From positions 1 through 34,667 of the forward strand of contig ONFR01000023.1 in NCBI GenBank assembly GCA_900317125.1: 34,667 nt of DNA, written 5' to 3'. The notes below the pieces were generated by a model, which saw only the letters and a list, made by a program, of their open reading frames with translations, was not told where the DNA came from and made no database searches. The DNA comes from an uncultured Bacteroidales bacterium (GTDB lineage: Bacteria; Bacteroidota; Bacteroidia; Bacteroidales; P3). The position numbers were made by a program, and so were the translations under genes. Positions within the stretch are counted from its first letter, which is position 1, and each line of letters begins with the position of its first letter. Positions 17,932 to 26,567 of this stretch are shown piece after piece.

Positions 17932-18937
17932 CACATTGTACATAACAACGCCTGAGTCATACCTGAGCAAGGATGGTATGAATGTGGTTGTTTCTATAAA
18001 CCAGCAGGAAGTGTTTCGGATACCTGTTATCAACCTCGAGAGCATTGTAACCTTTGGATATATGGGCGCAAGCCCGGGATTGATGAAACTCTGTATGGAT
18101 AACAATGTATCGCTGACATTCCTTTCACCCAATGGTAGATTTATCAGCAGATTCCAGGGACCTTCACGTGGCAATGTGTTGCTTCGCAAGAAACAATACC
18201 AACTGGCCGAAGATGAAGCATGGTCACTGCATGTGGCAAAAGTAATGATTGGAGGTAAGATACAGAATTATCGTAACATTCTGCGCCGTTATCAACGCGA
18301 TTATGGGAACAACCCAGAGGTGGAGTCGGCGGCAACTGCATTGGACGTACGCAAGCACAAGGTTTTCCTTGCAACAGACCGTTTGACACTTGTAGGAGAG
18401 GAAGGACTGGCAGCAAATAAGTACTTTGAGGTTTTCCCCTGCATGATGACCCAACAACGAGAAGGCTTTCCGTTCTCCGGACGTAACCGCAGACCACCAA
18501 AGGATGCCGTGAATGCCATGCTCTCACTGGCATATACGCTCATCGCCAACGATGTTGCAGCGGCCTTGGAGACAGTTGGACTTGACCCGTATGTTGGATT
18601 CCTTCACACCCTGCGACCCGGAAGGGCTTCTCTTGCACTTGATATGACGGAGGAATTGCGTGCCTATTTAGGTGACCGCTTTGTACTCTCACTCATCAAT
18701 CGTAGACAGGTAACACCGAGTGATTTCCTTTACCAAGGAGAGCAGGGTGTGACTATGACCGAAAACGGACGCAAAACCTTCATCACAGCGTGGCAGAACA
18801 GGAAGAAGGAAACACTTGTTCATCCCTATCTCAATGAGAAAATTCCAGTAGGACTTGTCCCTCACGCACAGGCAATGTTATTGGCAAGATATGTTCGAGG
18901 TGATATTGACGACTATCCGGTTTTTTTAATCAAATAA
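17915..18937 (+). CDS. cas1: Cas1 integrase, type I-C
   Basis: Cas1 is the metal-dependent integrase of the Cas1-Cas2 complex. The 340-residue protein starts MRKLLNTLYITTPESYLSKDG, typical of I-C Cas1. Likely metal ligands are E163 in VGEEGLAANKYF, H231 in FLHTLRPGRASLALDMTEE, and D243 or E246 of the same block. The gene begins inside cas4 and its TAA shares an A with the cas2 ATG, so cas4-cas1-cas2 are translationally coupled. Nothing suggests inactivation. Confidence 0.97.
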   Translation: MRKLLNTLYITTPESYLSKDGMNVVVSINQQEVFRIPVINLESIVTFGYMGASPGLMKLCMDNNVSLTFLSPNGRFISRFQGPSRGNVLLRKKQYQLAEDEAWSLHVAKVMIGGKIQNYRNILRRYQRDYGNNPEVESAATALDVRKHKVFLATDRLTLVGEEGLAANKYFEVFPCMMTQQREGFPFSGRNRRPPKDAVNAMLSLAYTLIANDVAAALETVGLDPYVGFLHTLRPGRASLALDMTEELRAYLGDRFVLSLINRRQVTPSDFLYQGEQGVTMTENGRKTFITAWQNRKKETLVHPYLNEKIPVGLVPHAQAMLLARYVRGDIDDYPVFLIK

Positions 18938-19239
18938 TGGTACAACAAATGAATATACTTGTAACATACGATGTCGACACCGTCAGTGAAAAGGGGCAGA
19001 AGCGGCTACGGGATGTTGCCCGCATCTGTAAGAATTATGGCCAAAGGGTTCAGAATTCAGTGTTTGAATGTGACGTTACAGAGACACAATATTTGGTGTT
19101 GAAAGAGGAACTTAAAGCGGCTATGGACGAGGAATTGGACAGCATCAGATTCTATCAACTGAATAAAAACAAATCACATGGACTTGAAACAATAGGGAGG
19201 ATTACTTCGTATGACTACGACGAACCAATTGTACTGTAA
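18937..19239 (+). CDS. cas2: Cas2, structural subunit of the adaptation complex
   Basis: The 100-residue frame contains MNILVTYDVDTVSEKGQKRLRDVARICKNYGQRVQNSVFECDV, the ferredoxin-like fold of I-C Cas2 with its first conserved aspartate in TYDV. Two starts are possible: the ATG at 18937, which overlaps the cas1 stop, or the ATG at 18949, which would give the usual M-N-I-L-V-T-Y-D N-terminus. The second agrees better with family members, and the first with translational coupling. It is the last cas gene and is followed by the array leader. Confidence 0.95.
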   Translation: MVQQMNILVTYDVDTVSEKGQKRLRDVARICKNYGQRVQNSVFECDVTETQYLVLKEELKAAMDEELDSIRFYQLNKNKSHGLETIGRITSYDYDEPIVL

Positions 19240-19396
19240 GTGCGAACAACAAGCACTGCATTAAATGCGAAGTGTTCGCACCTGTTGATATAGAAGAACT
19301 GGAATGGAAAAATGAACAAAGATAGAGAATAATGAAGATATATTCGCGGAATAGAATGCATAAGGTATTTAAAAAGTATTAACTACATGTATAACG
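19240..19396 (+). promoter_or_regulatory. CRISPR leader with a hairpin after cas2
   Basis: This AT-rich stretch between the cas2 stop and the first repeat occupies the leader position. Right after cas2, GTGCGAACA (19240-19248) pairs with TGTTCGCAC (19273-19281). An inner CACT/AGTG and GCAT/ATGC pairing extends the hairpin. It lacks a T-run, so it may be a weak terminator, a processing site or an integration-host recognition structure. No clear TAnnTTTG box is seen near the array, so the crRNA promoter is unresolved. Confidence 0.6.
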
Positions 19397-20282
<886 letters not shown>

Positions 20283-20389
20283 GAAAAAGTAAAGTATACA
20301 AAGATGGAACAGCCGACGGACTTGCGTACATTACATCCTTCAGTGTTTTTGATTTCCTTATGACCTGTTTGGATGTTTTTTCTCTCTTA

Positions 20390-20433
20390 GAAATAATTTA
20401 GAAAATAAATAGAAAGTAAATAGAAAATAAATA
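20390..20433. repeat. AT-rich tandem repeat, 11-bp unit, four copies
   Basis: Units GAAAATAAATA (20401-20411), GAAAGTAAATA (20412-20422) and GAAAATAAATA (20423-20433) follow a diverged unit at 20390-20400. The tract lies 108 bp after the last CRISPR repeat. Confidence 0.8.
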
Positions 20434-20573
20434 ACTAGGCGACATGGAGTTAGCAAAAGCGTGTTTTCGGCCTTTTCGGGGTGGGGATAGGGTGGTATAA
20501 TTACCCCCAATTGGTTTATGGCAGATTAGTATATTAGGAAACGCCAAAGAGACCTGAAAAAGCTAAAAGTCGG

Positions 20574-20593
20574 CCTAACGACCGAATGGGGTT
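20574..20593. repeat. 20-bp motif shared with 22041-22060
   Basis: CCTAACGACCGAATGGGGTT here matches CCTAATGACCGATTGGGGTT at 22041-22060 in 18 of 20 bases, same orientation. This copy abuts the right 69-bp repeat (2 bp away). The other copy lies between the nagB terminator and the end of miaA. The function is unknown. Confidence 0.6.
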
Positions 20594-20595
20594 TC

Positions 20596-20664
20596 ATTAT
20601 ACTATTTAGCATTATGCTAAAAGGTGTAATTGTCACATGTTGATAATTAATGATATATAGAGGT
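20596..20664. repeat. Right copy of the 69-bp direct repeat
   Basis: It matches 9836-9904 in 61 of 69 positions without gaps. The left palindrome arm (20596-20612) is unchanged and the right arm (20614-20630) has three changes. Two of these turn A-U pairs into G-U pairs in a plus-strand RNA. No ATPase-like gene or promoter follows this copy. Confidence 0.85.
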
Positions 20665-21073
20665 TGTTGGAAAAATGTTTGTCTCTAATACCAATTGGAC
20701 ATTTGGGTTTGAGGTGGATTTTTGCCTCATTTTTTGGCTGCGCTTCTTTCACTTTTGTTTAGGTAAGGAATAGGTAAAATATATTGCGATGGAACAACGA
20801 CTGATTTGCGTATCTCCTACAGCGTTGTCGGTTTCCTATTCCCCAAGTTGGAGTGGGGAAATGCCTCTTAGTGCTTGGTGGCAGGCACATTATTGTTCAT
20901 TGCTCACCTTTTGTCACACATCTTTACAGAAAAAATGGCATCTTAAATTAATTGTGTGTAAGTGGCTCATTTTTAGGATGAATTGCATTTCTTTGCTGTT
21001 CTGTGCCAGTGTCTCCACTGTGTTAATTTGTGAAAATTAATTAAAGTGTTCTCAATAATTCAATTTTTTTTTC

Positions 21074-21081
21074 TATTTTTG
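21074..21081 (+). promoter_or_regulatory. -7 box of nagB
   Basis: TATTTTTG fits TAnnTTTG and lies 67 bp before the nagB ATG. No convincing -33 box was found at normal spacing. Confidence 0.5.
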
Positions 21082-21148
21082 CATTCTGTTAGTAACAAGT
21101 GTATCGTCGTAAAAAACAATTTATTTTTATACCAAAATATTTAAGGTT

Positions 21149-21970
21149 ATGAGGGTAATTATCACTAAAGACTACACCGACATGTCTTTATGGGCAGCAA
21201 ACTATGTGGCCCAAAGAATCATTGATGCCAATCCCACCCCCGAAAGGCCGTTCGTATTGGGTTGCCCCACCGGCAGCTCGCCCAAAGGTCTCTATCGGCA
21301 TCTGATTGAATTGAATAAGAAGGGGGTAATCAGTTTTCAGAATGTTGTCACGTTCAACATGGATGAGTATGTTGGGCTGGATGTCAACCATCCGGAAAGT
21401 TACCACAGCTTTATGTGGACCAACTTTTTCAACCACATCGACATCAAGAAGGAGAATGTGCACATCCTCGACGGCAACGCTCCCGACCTGCTTGCTGAGT
21501 GTGCCCATTATGAGGAGATGATTGCCCAGGCGGGCGGCATCGACCTGTTTATGGGCGGCATTGGCCCCGACGGCCATATCGCTTTCAACGAGCCGGGCAG
21601 CAGTCTTTCCTCACGTACACGCATTAAGACGCTCACTACCAACACTATCCAGGCCAACTGCCGTTTCTTCGACGGCGATGTGACCAAGGTGCCCAAACAG
21701 GCTCTCACGGTAGGTGTAGGAACGGTGATGGACGCCCAGGAGGTGATGATTATGTGCAACGGCCCGGCTAAGGCACGCGCTTTGCGGCACATGATTGAGG
21801 AGGGTGTCAGCCACATGTGGACAGCCAGCATGCTGCAGATGCACCGCCACGGGATTGTGGTGTGCGACGAAGAGGCTTGCGAGGAGCTGAAAATCAGCAC
21901 GTATAACTATTTTAAGGACAAACAACAATTGGAGGGTGTGCTGAATGACTACCTCCATCGTTTTGAGTAG
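21149..21970 (+). CDS. nagB: Glucosamine-6-phosphate deaminase
   Basis: NagB converts glucosamine-6-phosphate to fructose-6-phosphate and ammonia in amino-sugar catabolism. The 273-residue protein has LGCPTGSSPKGLYRHLIE, then TFNMDEYVGLDVNHPESYHSFMWTNFF with the catalytic aspartate region. GGIGPDGHIAFNEPGSSLSSRTR follows, holding the DGH and NEP active-site residues, and then LTVGVGTVMDAQEVMI. The length and motifs match the hexameric single-domain enzyme. It stands alone, with its own promoter and terminator. The enzyme would also complete recycling of MurNAc and GlcNAc sugars begun by AnmK. Confidence 0.97.
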   Translation: MRVIITKDYTDMSLWAANYVAQRIIDANPTPERPFVLGCPTGSSPKGLYRHLIELNKKGVISFQNVVTFNMDEYVGLDVNHPESYHSFMWTNFFNHIDIKKENVHILDGNAPDLLAECAHYEEMIAQAGGIDLFMGGIGPDGHIAFNEPGSSLSSRTRIKTLTTNTIQANCRFFDGDVTKVPKQALTVGVGTVMDAQEVMIMCNGPAKARALRHMIEEGVSHMWTASMLQMHRHGIVVCDEEACEELKISTYNYFKDKQQLEGVLNDYLHRFE

Positions 21971-21994
21971 TTTGAAACCCAGAATCAATGTTCA

Positions 21995-22020
21995 AGACCG
22001 CTTCGGCGGTCTCTTTTTTT
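21995..22020 (+). terminator. Intrinsic terminator after nagB
   Basis: AGACCGC (21995-22001) pairs with GCGGTCT (22006-22012) around a TTCG tetraloop, followed by a T-run. Confidence 0.93.
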
Positions 22021-22040
22021 GCGTTTGGAGGTAATGGCAA

Positions 22041-22060
22041 CCTAATGACCGATTGGGGTT
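22041..22060. repeat. Second copy of the 20-bp CCTAAYGACCGAWTGGGGTT motif
   Basis: It matches 20574-20593 in 18 of 20 bases. It touches the miaA stop codon. Confidence 0.6.
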
Positions 22061-22946
22061 AAACGAGGTTCGGCTGTGGCTGGCTGGTGAATTTTTTGAG
22101 CCAAGTGAGTTGTTTCTTGGCATAGTGCCAGGTATTGAGGCGAATGGTGTCGGCCACTACGGTGCGCTGGCTTTGGGAGAGGGCAAAGGGGGTGTCGCCA
22201 CAAGCCTGCCAGAGGGTGAAAAACTCCTTGTAGCCCACGGTGTTGAGGGCGGTGAGATGGCGGAGTGGGTAGAGGCGGCGAGCCTCTTCTTCGAGTCCGA
22301 GGAGCATCATCTGGTCGACACGCCGGTCGATACGCTGGCGTAGCAGCTCGCGGGGGTGCGTGACGACGGTCTGCTCGATGTTGAAGGGGCGTCGGGCAGG
22401 CGGCTGGTTGACGAGGCGGCTGTAGGGTATGCCGGAGGTGAGGGTGACTTCAAGTGCGCGCTGTATGCGGACACCATTGGCGGGGTCGACGGTGCGGTAG
22501 TAGTCGGGGTCGAGGTTGCGGAGCATAGCGCGGAGGCTTTCGACCCCTTCGGTTTGGAGCTGCTGCTGCAGTTTGAGTCGCAATGCTGGATCGGGGTCGG
22601 GCAGTACGGCAATGCCGTGGCAGAGGGCTTGGATGTAGAGTCCGCTGCCACCTACGGCTATGAGGGTGTCGTGGGTTTGGAAGAGGCGGGTGATGAGGGC
22701 GATGGCTTCCTCCTGATAGGTGAAGACGTTGAAAGGGTCGGTGACTGAGCGGCAGGCGATGAAGTGGTGGGGTGCGGCGGCGAGCTCTTCGGGTGAGGGA
22801 CGGGCAACGCCGATGTCGAGTTCGGTGTAGAACTGGCGCGAGTCGCACGAGATGATTTCGGTGTTCAGCTCGCGGGCAAGCCGGATGGCGAGAGCGGTTT
22901 TGCCGGCTGCAGTGGGGCCGAGTATGAGTTTAAGGGTTTTGATGAT
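22059..22946 (-). CDS. miaA: tRNA dimethylallyltransferase MiaA, start codon not canonical
   Basis: MiaA adds a dimethylallyl group to A37 of tRNAs that read UNN codons. Read from 22946, the frame gives IIKTLKLILGPTAAGKTALAIRLA and so contains the P-loop GPTAAGKT. It then gives SCDSRQFYTELDIGVARPS and VGGSGLYIQAL, and later NTVGYKEF, all family hallmarks. The total is about 295 residues, the normal length. No ATG, GTG or TTG occurs in frame between the upstream stop and a TTG at 22583, and that TTG would remove the P-loop half. The natural start is an ATC at 22946 or 22943, or the protein is made by +1 frameshifting from cca, which it overlaps by 17 bp. A one-base error in the assembly is the third option. 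Confidence 0.88.
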   Translation of the reverse strand: MIKTLKLILGPTAAGKTALAIRLARELNTEIISCDSRQFYTELDIGVARPSPEELAAAPHHFIACRSVTDPFNVFTYQEEAIALITRLFQTHDTLIAVGGSGLYIQALCHGIAVLPDPDPALRLKLQQQLQTEGVESLRAMLRNLDPDYYRTVDPANGVRIQRALEVTLTSGIPYSRLVNQPPARRPFNIEQTVVTHPRELLRQRIDRRVDQMMLLGLEEEARRLYPLRHLTALNTVGYKEFFTLWQACGDTPFALSQSQRTVVADTIRLNTWHYAKKQLTWLKKFTSQPQPNLV

Positions 22947-24420
22947 TGTCGGTGTTTGAGCTGTCGGCGGTAGGGGTGACGGGTGTGGGTGTGGAGTGCC
23001 CCTCGACGGGATGGAGACCGAGTTCGGCGGCTTTGTCGAGCATCATCTGCCAGGCGGCAGTGCGGTTGTTGGGGATGATGCCGTCGAGGATGGCGTCCTT
23101 GATGGCGTCCTTGATGATTCCAATCTCGTGGCAGGGTGTGAGGTTGAAGGTTTGCATGATGTCGATGCCGCTGACCGGGGGTTGGAAGTTGCGGATGCGG
23201 TCGCGTTCTTCGAGTTCGACGAGTTTCTGCCGTACAAGCTGGAAGTTCTTCATGTAGCGGCGCACTTTCTCCTCGTTCTTGCTGGTGATGTCGGCTTGGC
23301 AAAGGGTCATGAGGTCGTCAATGTCGTCGCCAGCATCGAAGAGGAGGCGGCGGACGGCGGAGTCGGTGACTTGGTCTTCGGCCAGGATGATGGGCCGCAG
23401 GTGGAGCAGGACGAGTTTTTCGACATATTTCATCTCAGGTCCTAGGGGGAGACGCAGGCGGGTGAAGATTTTCTTCACCATGTGGCTGCCCTTCACTTCG
23501 TGGCCGTGGAAGGTCCATCCTAATTTGGCTTCGTAGCGTTTGGTGGCGGGTTTGCCGATGTCGTGGAGTATGGCGGCCCAGCGCAGCCAGAGGTTGTTGC
23601 TGTGGGCGGCCACGTGGTCGAGAACCTGAAGAGTGTGGTAGAAATTATCTTTGTGGCCATGGGAGCCTACGGTGTCGACCCCCTTGAGGTTGCTGAATTC
23701 GGGGAAGATGATGGCCATGAGGCCGGTTTTCTGCAGCAGTTTGAAACCGAGGGAGGGGGCAGGGGAGAGGATGATTTTGTTGAGTTCGGTGGTGATGCGC
23801 TCGGCGGAGACGATATGGATGCGTTCGGCGTTGCGGGTGATGGCGTCGAGGGTTTCGGGGAGGATACGGAACTGCAGCTGAGTGGCGAACCGGATGGCGC
23901 GCATCATGCGGAGGGGGTCGTCGCTGAAAGTGATGTCGGGGTCGAGGGGTGTGCGTATGAGACCTTGGTCGAGGTCGTTGATGCCGCCGAAGGGGTCGAG
24001 CAGCTGGCCGAAGGTATCATTGTTGAGGGATACGGCCATTGCGTTGATGGTGAAGTCGCGGCGGTTCTGGTCGTCCTGCAGGGTGCCGTCTTCGACGATG
24101 GGCTTGCGGCTGTCGCGGCGGTAGCTCTCGCGGCGGGCGCCGACAAATTCTATCTGCCACAGGGTGTCGCCTTGGCGATAAATGAAGGATGCGGTGCCGA
24201 AGTTTTTGAATACCGAGACGTGGATGTCGGGATTGATGGAGCGGGCAGTGGCTTGGGCAAGCTCGATGCCGTTGCCGAGGCAGACGATGTCGATGTCGGT
24301 GCAGGGACGGTGGAGGAAGTGGTCGCGTACCACGCCGCCCACGGCATAGGCTTGCACACCGAGGGCGTCGGCAGTGGCGCCTACAATGCGGTAGATGGGG
24401 TTGTCGAGGATGAGGTTCAT
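22930..24420 (-). CDS. cca: CCA tRNA nucleotidyltransferase/poly(A) polymerase family with HD domain
   Basis: The enzyme adds or repairs the 3' CCA end of tRNAs. The 496-residue protein starts with the nucleotidyltransferase head: GGVVRD at residues 28-33 and the metal-binding DIDIV at 42-46. RRDFTINAMAVSL and DDPLRMMRAIRFATQL follow. A central HD domain (WAAILHDIGKPAT, later HGHEVKGSHM) could act as a phosphohydrolase. The last 25 residues or so are rich in Pro, Thr, Ser and Asn and look like a linker. They run straight into the miaA frame after a +1 shift. The gene lies 60 bp after the MORN lipoprotein gene. Confidence 0.92.
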   Translation of the reverse strand: MNLILDNPIYRIVGATADALGVQAYAVGGVVRDHFLHRPCTDIDIVCLGNGIELAQATARSINPDIHVSVFKNFGTASFIYRQGDTLWQIEFVGARRESYRRDSRKPIVEDGTLQDDQNRRDFTINAMAVSLNNDTFGQLLDPFGGINDLDQGLIRTPLDPDITFSDDPLRMMRAIRFATQLQFRILPETLDAITRNAERIHIVSAERITTELNKIILSPAPSLGFKLLQKTGLMAIIFPEFSNLKGVDTVGSHGHKDNFYHTLQVLDHVAAHSNNLWLRWAAILHDIGKPATKRYEAKLGWTFHGHEVKGSHMVKKIFTRLRLPLGPEMKYVEKLVLLHLRPIILAEDQVTDSAVRRLLFDAGDDIDDLMTLCQADITSKNEEKVRRYMKNFQLVRQKLVELEERDRIRNFQPPVSGIDIMQTFNLTPCHEIGIIKDAIKDAILDGIIPNNRTAAWQMMLDKAAELGLHPVEGHSTPTPVTPTADSSNTDNHQNP

Positions 24421-24480
24421 GGTAGTCGCAGGGGGTGGCGTTGGGTTGTGGCTAAGCTGAGTTGAGGCGGGGGCAGGGTA

Positions 24481-25215
24481 TTATTTGCTGTTGGAGCTTT
24501 TGGCGGAGTAGTCGACGGTGTTGTCGAGGTTTCCTTCTTCGTCGTAGAATTCCCAGATGCCTACACGCTGACCTTTGCTGTAAGTGCCTTGATAGTAGGG
24601 CACGCCGTTTTCGCGGTAGACGGTGTAAGGTCCATCTTCAAGGCCTTCGGCGAAGTTGGCTTCCACCTGGGGATTGCCGTTGGGGAAGTAGAAGATGACG
24701 CGGCCGCTGCGCATGCCGTTGGTGAGGCGCTCGGTGCTGCGGACGGTGTAGTTGCTGTAGAACTGGATGACGTCCTGGTGCTGGCCGGAACAGAAAACCA
24801 CAGTGCTGGGGGTGCCGAAGGTGCCGAGGTCGGTGACATATACCGAGTCGAGTTTGCCGTCGTAGTAGGAGCCCCCGTTGCGGTTGTAGAACGACCAGTT
24901 GGAGCCAAAGTCGTGTCGGCTGCTGAAGTCACCGCTGGCAAAGAGCTGGCCGTTGTCGAAGAAGTATTGCCAGATGCCATCGGGTACTTCGGGCTTGCCG
25001 CTGAATTTCTTCTCGAACTGGAGCTGGCCGCTTTCGTAATACATGCGCTCGCCCACGCGGGTGGGGGACTTCTTGTCGCCCTTTACCAGAAAGACGAGCA
25101 TGGGTTTGCCATTGGGATAGCTTTGTATCACCTCTTCGCGGACGTGGTGGCACGAGGTGACCAGGGCCAGTGCTGCGACGAAGACGAGTGTTGCAGGGAT
25201 GGATAATGATTTCAT
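24481..25215 (-). CDS. MORN/YwqK-type repeat lipoprotein
   Basis: The 244-residue protein has a lipoprotein signal peptide with lipobox LVTSC (Cys22). Repeated units of the form Y-x-x-x-G-x-x-x-x-x-x-x-F/Y follow, for example YESGQLQFEKKF, FFDNGQLFASGDF, YFPNGNPQVEANF and YRENGVPYYQGTY. These are the MORN-variant repeats that databases label YwqK antitoxin; in Bacteroidota they are common in surface lipoproteins. I infer an outer- or inner-membrane lipoprotein of unknown role and see no toxin partner. The ATG at 25215 was chosen because it begins the signal peptide. The frame is open further upstream, but there it overlaps der. Confidence 0.8.
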   Translation of the reverse strand: MKSLSIPATLVFVAALALVTSCHHVREEVIQSYPNGKPMLVFLVKGDKKSPTRVGERMYYESGQLQFEKKFSGKPEVPDGIWQYFFDNGQLFASGDFSSRHDFGSNWSFYNRNGGSYYDGKLDSVYVTDLGTFGTPSTVVFCSGQHQDVIQFYSNYTVRSTERLTNGMRSGRVIFYFPNGNPQVEANFAEGLEDGPYTVYRENGVPYYQGTYSKGQRVGIWEFYDEEGNLDNTVDYSAKSSNSK

Positions 25216-25240
25216 GGGGTTTGGATGTTTGAAGTTGACT

Positions 25241-26548
25241 CTATTTTTCGCGGAAGTAGATGCTGATGGGCACACCGTGGAAATCCCACATCTCGCGGAG
25301 CCTGTTCTCGACAAAGCGTTTGTAGGGGTCGCGGATGTACTGAGGCAGGTTGCAGAAGAAGACAAACTGGGGATAGGGTGTCGGCAACTGGGTGACATAT
25401 TTTATCTTTATCCATTTGCCTTTGACAGCGGGAGGGGGATTCTGCTCTTTGACAATGGGGAGCAGTTTGTCGTTCAACTCGCTGGTGGAGATACGGCGCG
25501 AGCGCGATTCATACACTTGCTTGGCGGTCTCCAACACTTTGAATACGCGCTGTTTGTTCAGCACACTGGTGAAGACGATGGGGACATCCTCGAAGGGGGA
25601 GATGCGGCTGCGGATAAGGTCTTCGAACTGTTTGTGGGTCTTGTTGTCTTTCTCGATGAGGTCCCATTTGTTGACCACAATCACCACGCCTTTGTTGTTG
25701 CGCTGGATGAGGGAGAAGATGTTCAGATCCTGCACCTCCAGCCCTTGGCTGGCATCGAGCATCAGGATACAGACATCGCTATTCTCGATGGCGCGGACGC
25801 TGCGCATGACGGAATAGAACTCCAGGTCTTCACTCACTTTCGACTTCTTGCGAAGACCGGCGGTGTCGACAAAGTTGAAGTCGAATCCGAACATGTTGTA
25901 GCGGGTATAGATGCTGTCGCGAGTGGTGCCGGCGATAGGGGTTACGATGTTGCGTTCCTGTCCGGTGATGAAGTTGATGAACGAACTCTTGCCCACGTTG
26001 GGGCGGCCGACAACGGCGATACGCGGCAGGGTGTCGGCTTGGTCGGGCTCGCCTTCGCTGAAGTCCTCGACAACAGCGTCGAGCAGGTCGCCGGTGCCGC
26101 TTCCGCTGATGCCGGCAATGGGGTAGGGGTCGCCAAGACCGAGGGCGTAGAACTCGGCCAGGTTGTCCATCTCTTTGGCATTGTCGACTTTGTTGGCCAC
26201 GAGGAGCACCTTTTTGGTGCATTTGCGGAGCATGGAGGCCACGTCCTCGTCCATTGGAGTCAGGCCTTCACGGGCGTCGACAAGGAAAAGGATGATGTCA
26301 GCCTCGTCGACAGCCAGTTGTACCTGTTTGCGTATCTCTATCTCAAATTCATCGTCGCCGCCCATCACGTATCCGCCGGTGTCGATGATGGAGAAGTGCT
26401 TTCCATTCCAGTCGGATTTGCCGTATTGGCGGTCGCGGGTAACACCAGAGGTTTGATCCACAATGGCCTGACGGCTTTCGGTCAGACGGTTGAAGAGAGT
26501 GGATTTACCGACATTGGGGCGCCCCACTATAGCTACTATATTGCTCAT
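25241..26548 (-). CDS. der: Ribosome-assembly GTPase Der (EngA)
   Basis: Der has two tandem G domains and a KH-like C-terminal domain and acts in 50S subunit maturation. The 435-residue protein shows [14 protein letters not shown] (from about residue 8), VTRDR, a DTGGY switch and NKVD for domain 1. Domain 2 has [26 protein letters not shown] and NKWD. The C-terminal part ends with [24 protein letters not shown], typical of the KH domain. It is 19 bp after the DUF5723 gene and 25 bp before the MORN lipoprotein gene, so it is internal to the operon. Confidence 0.98.
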   Translation of the reverse strand: MSNIVAIVGRPNVGKSTLFNRLTESRQAIVDQTSGVTRDRQYGKSDWNGKHFSIIDTGGYVMGGDDEFEIEIRKQVQLAVDEADIILFLVDAREGLTPMDEDVASMLRKCTKKVLLVANKVDNAKEMDNLAEFYALGLGDPYPIAGISGSGTGDLLDAVVEDFSEGEPDQADTLPRIAVVGRPNVGKSSFINFITGQERNIVTPIAGTTRDSIYTRYNMFGFDFNFVDTAGLRKKSKVSEDLEFYSVMRSVRAIENSDVCILMLDASQGLEVQDLNIFSLIQRNNKGVVIVVNKWDLIEKDNKTHKQFEDLIRSRISPFEDVPIVFTSVLNKQRVFKVLETAKQVYESRSRRISTSELNDKLLPIVKEQNPPPAVKGKWIKIKYVTQLPTPYPQFVFFCNLPQYIRDPYKRFVENRLREMWDFHGVPISIYFREK

Positions 26549-26567
26549 TATGTGTTGTTGTTGTGCG

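Larger units (their letters stand above)
20283..21148. other. Long gene-poor region between the array and nagB
   Basis: I see no supported protein gene in these 866 bp. An 83-codon frame at 20789-21040 has no recognisable content. The region holds an 11-bp tandem repeat, the right 69-bp repeat, a motif shared with 22041-22060, and an internal similarity. About 30 of 39 aligned positions (one gap) match between 20289-20327 and 20773-20810, sharing GATGGAACA and TTGCGTA. It looks like eroded mobile or duplicated DNA. Confidence 0.55.

Noticed and set aside
20789..21040. 83-codon frame after the array
   Set aside because: No family resemblance, unusual composition, and it spans the gene-poor region whose start is itself part of an internal repeat.
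22059..22583. miaA beginning at the TTG at 22583
   Set aside because: This would remove the P-loop and half of the conserved protein, which is encoded intact upstream in the same frame.
24481..25215. MORN lipoprotein as an antitoxin
   Set aside because: The database label YwqK antitoxin fits the repeat type, but the protein has a lipoprotein signal and no toxin gene lies beside it.
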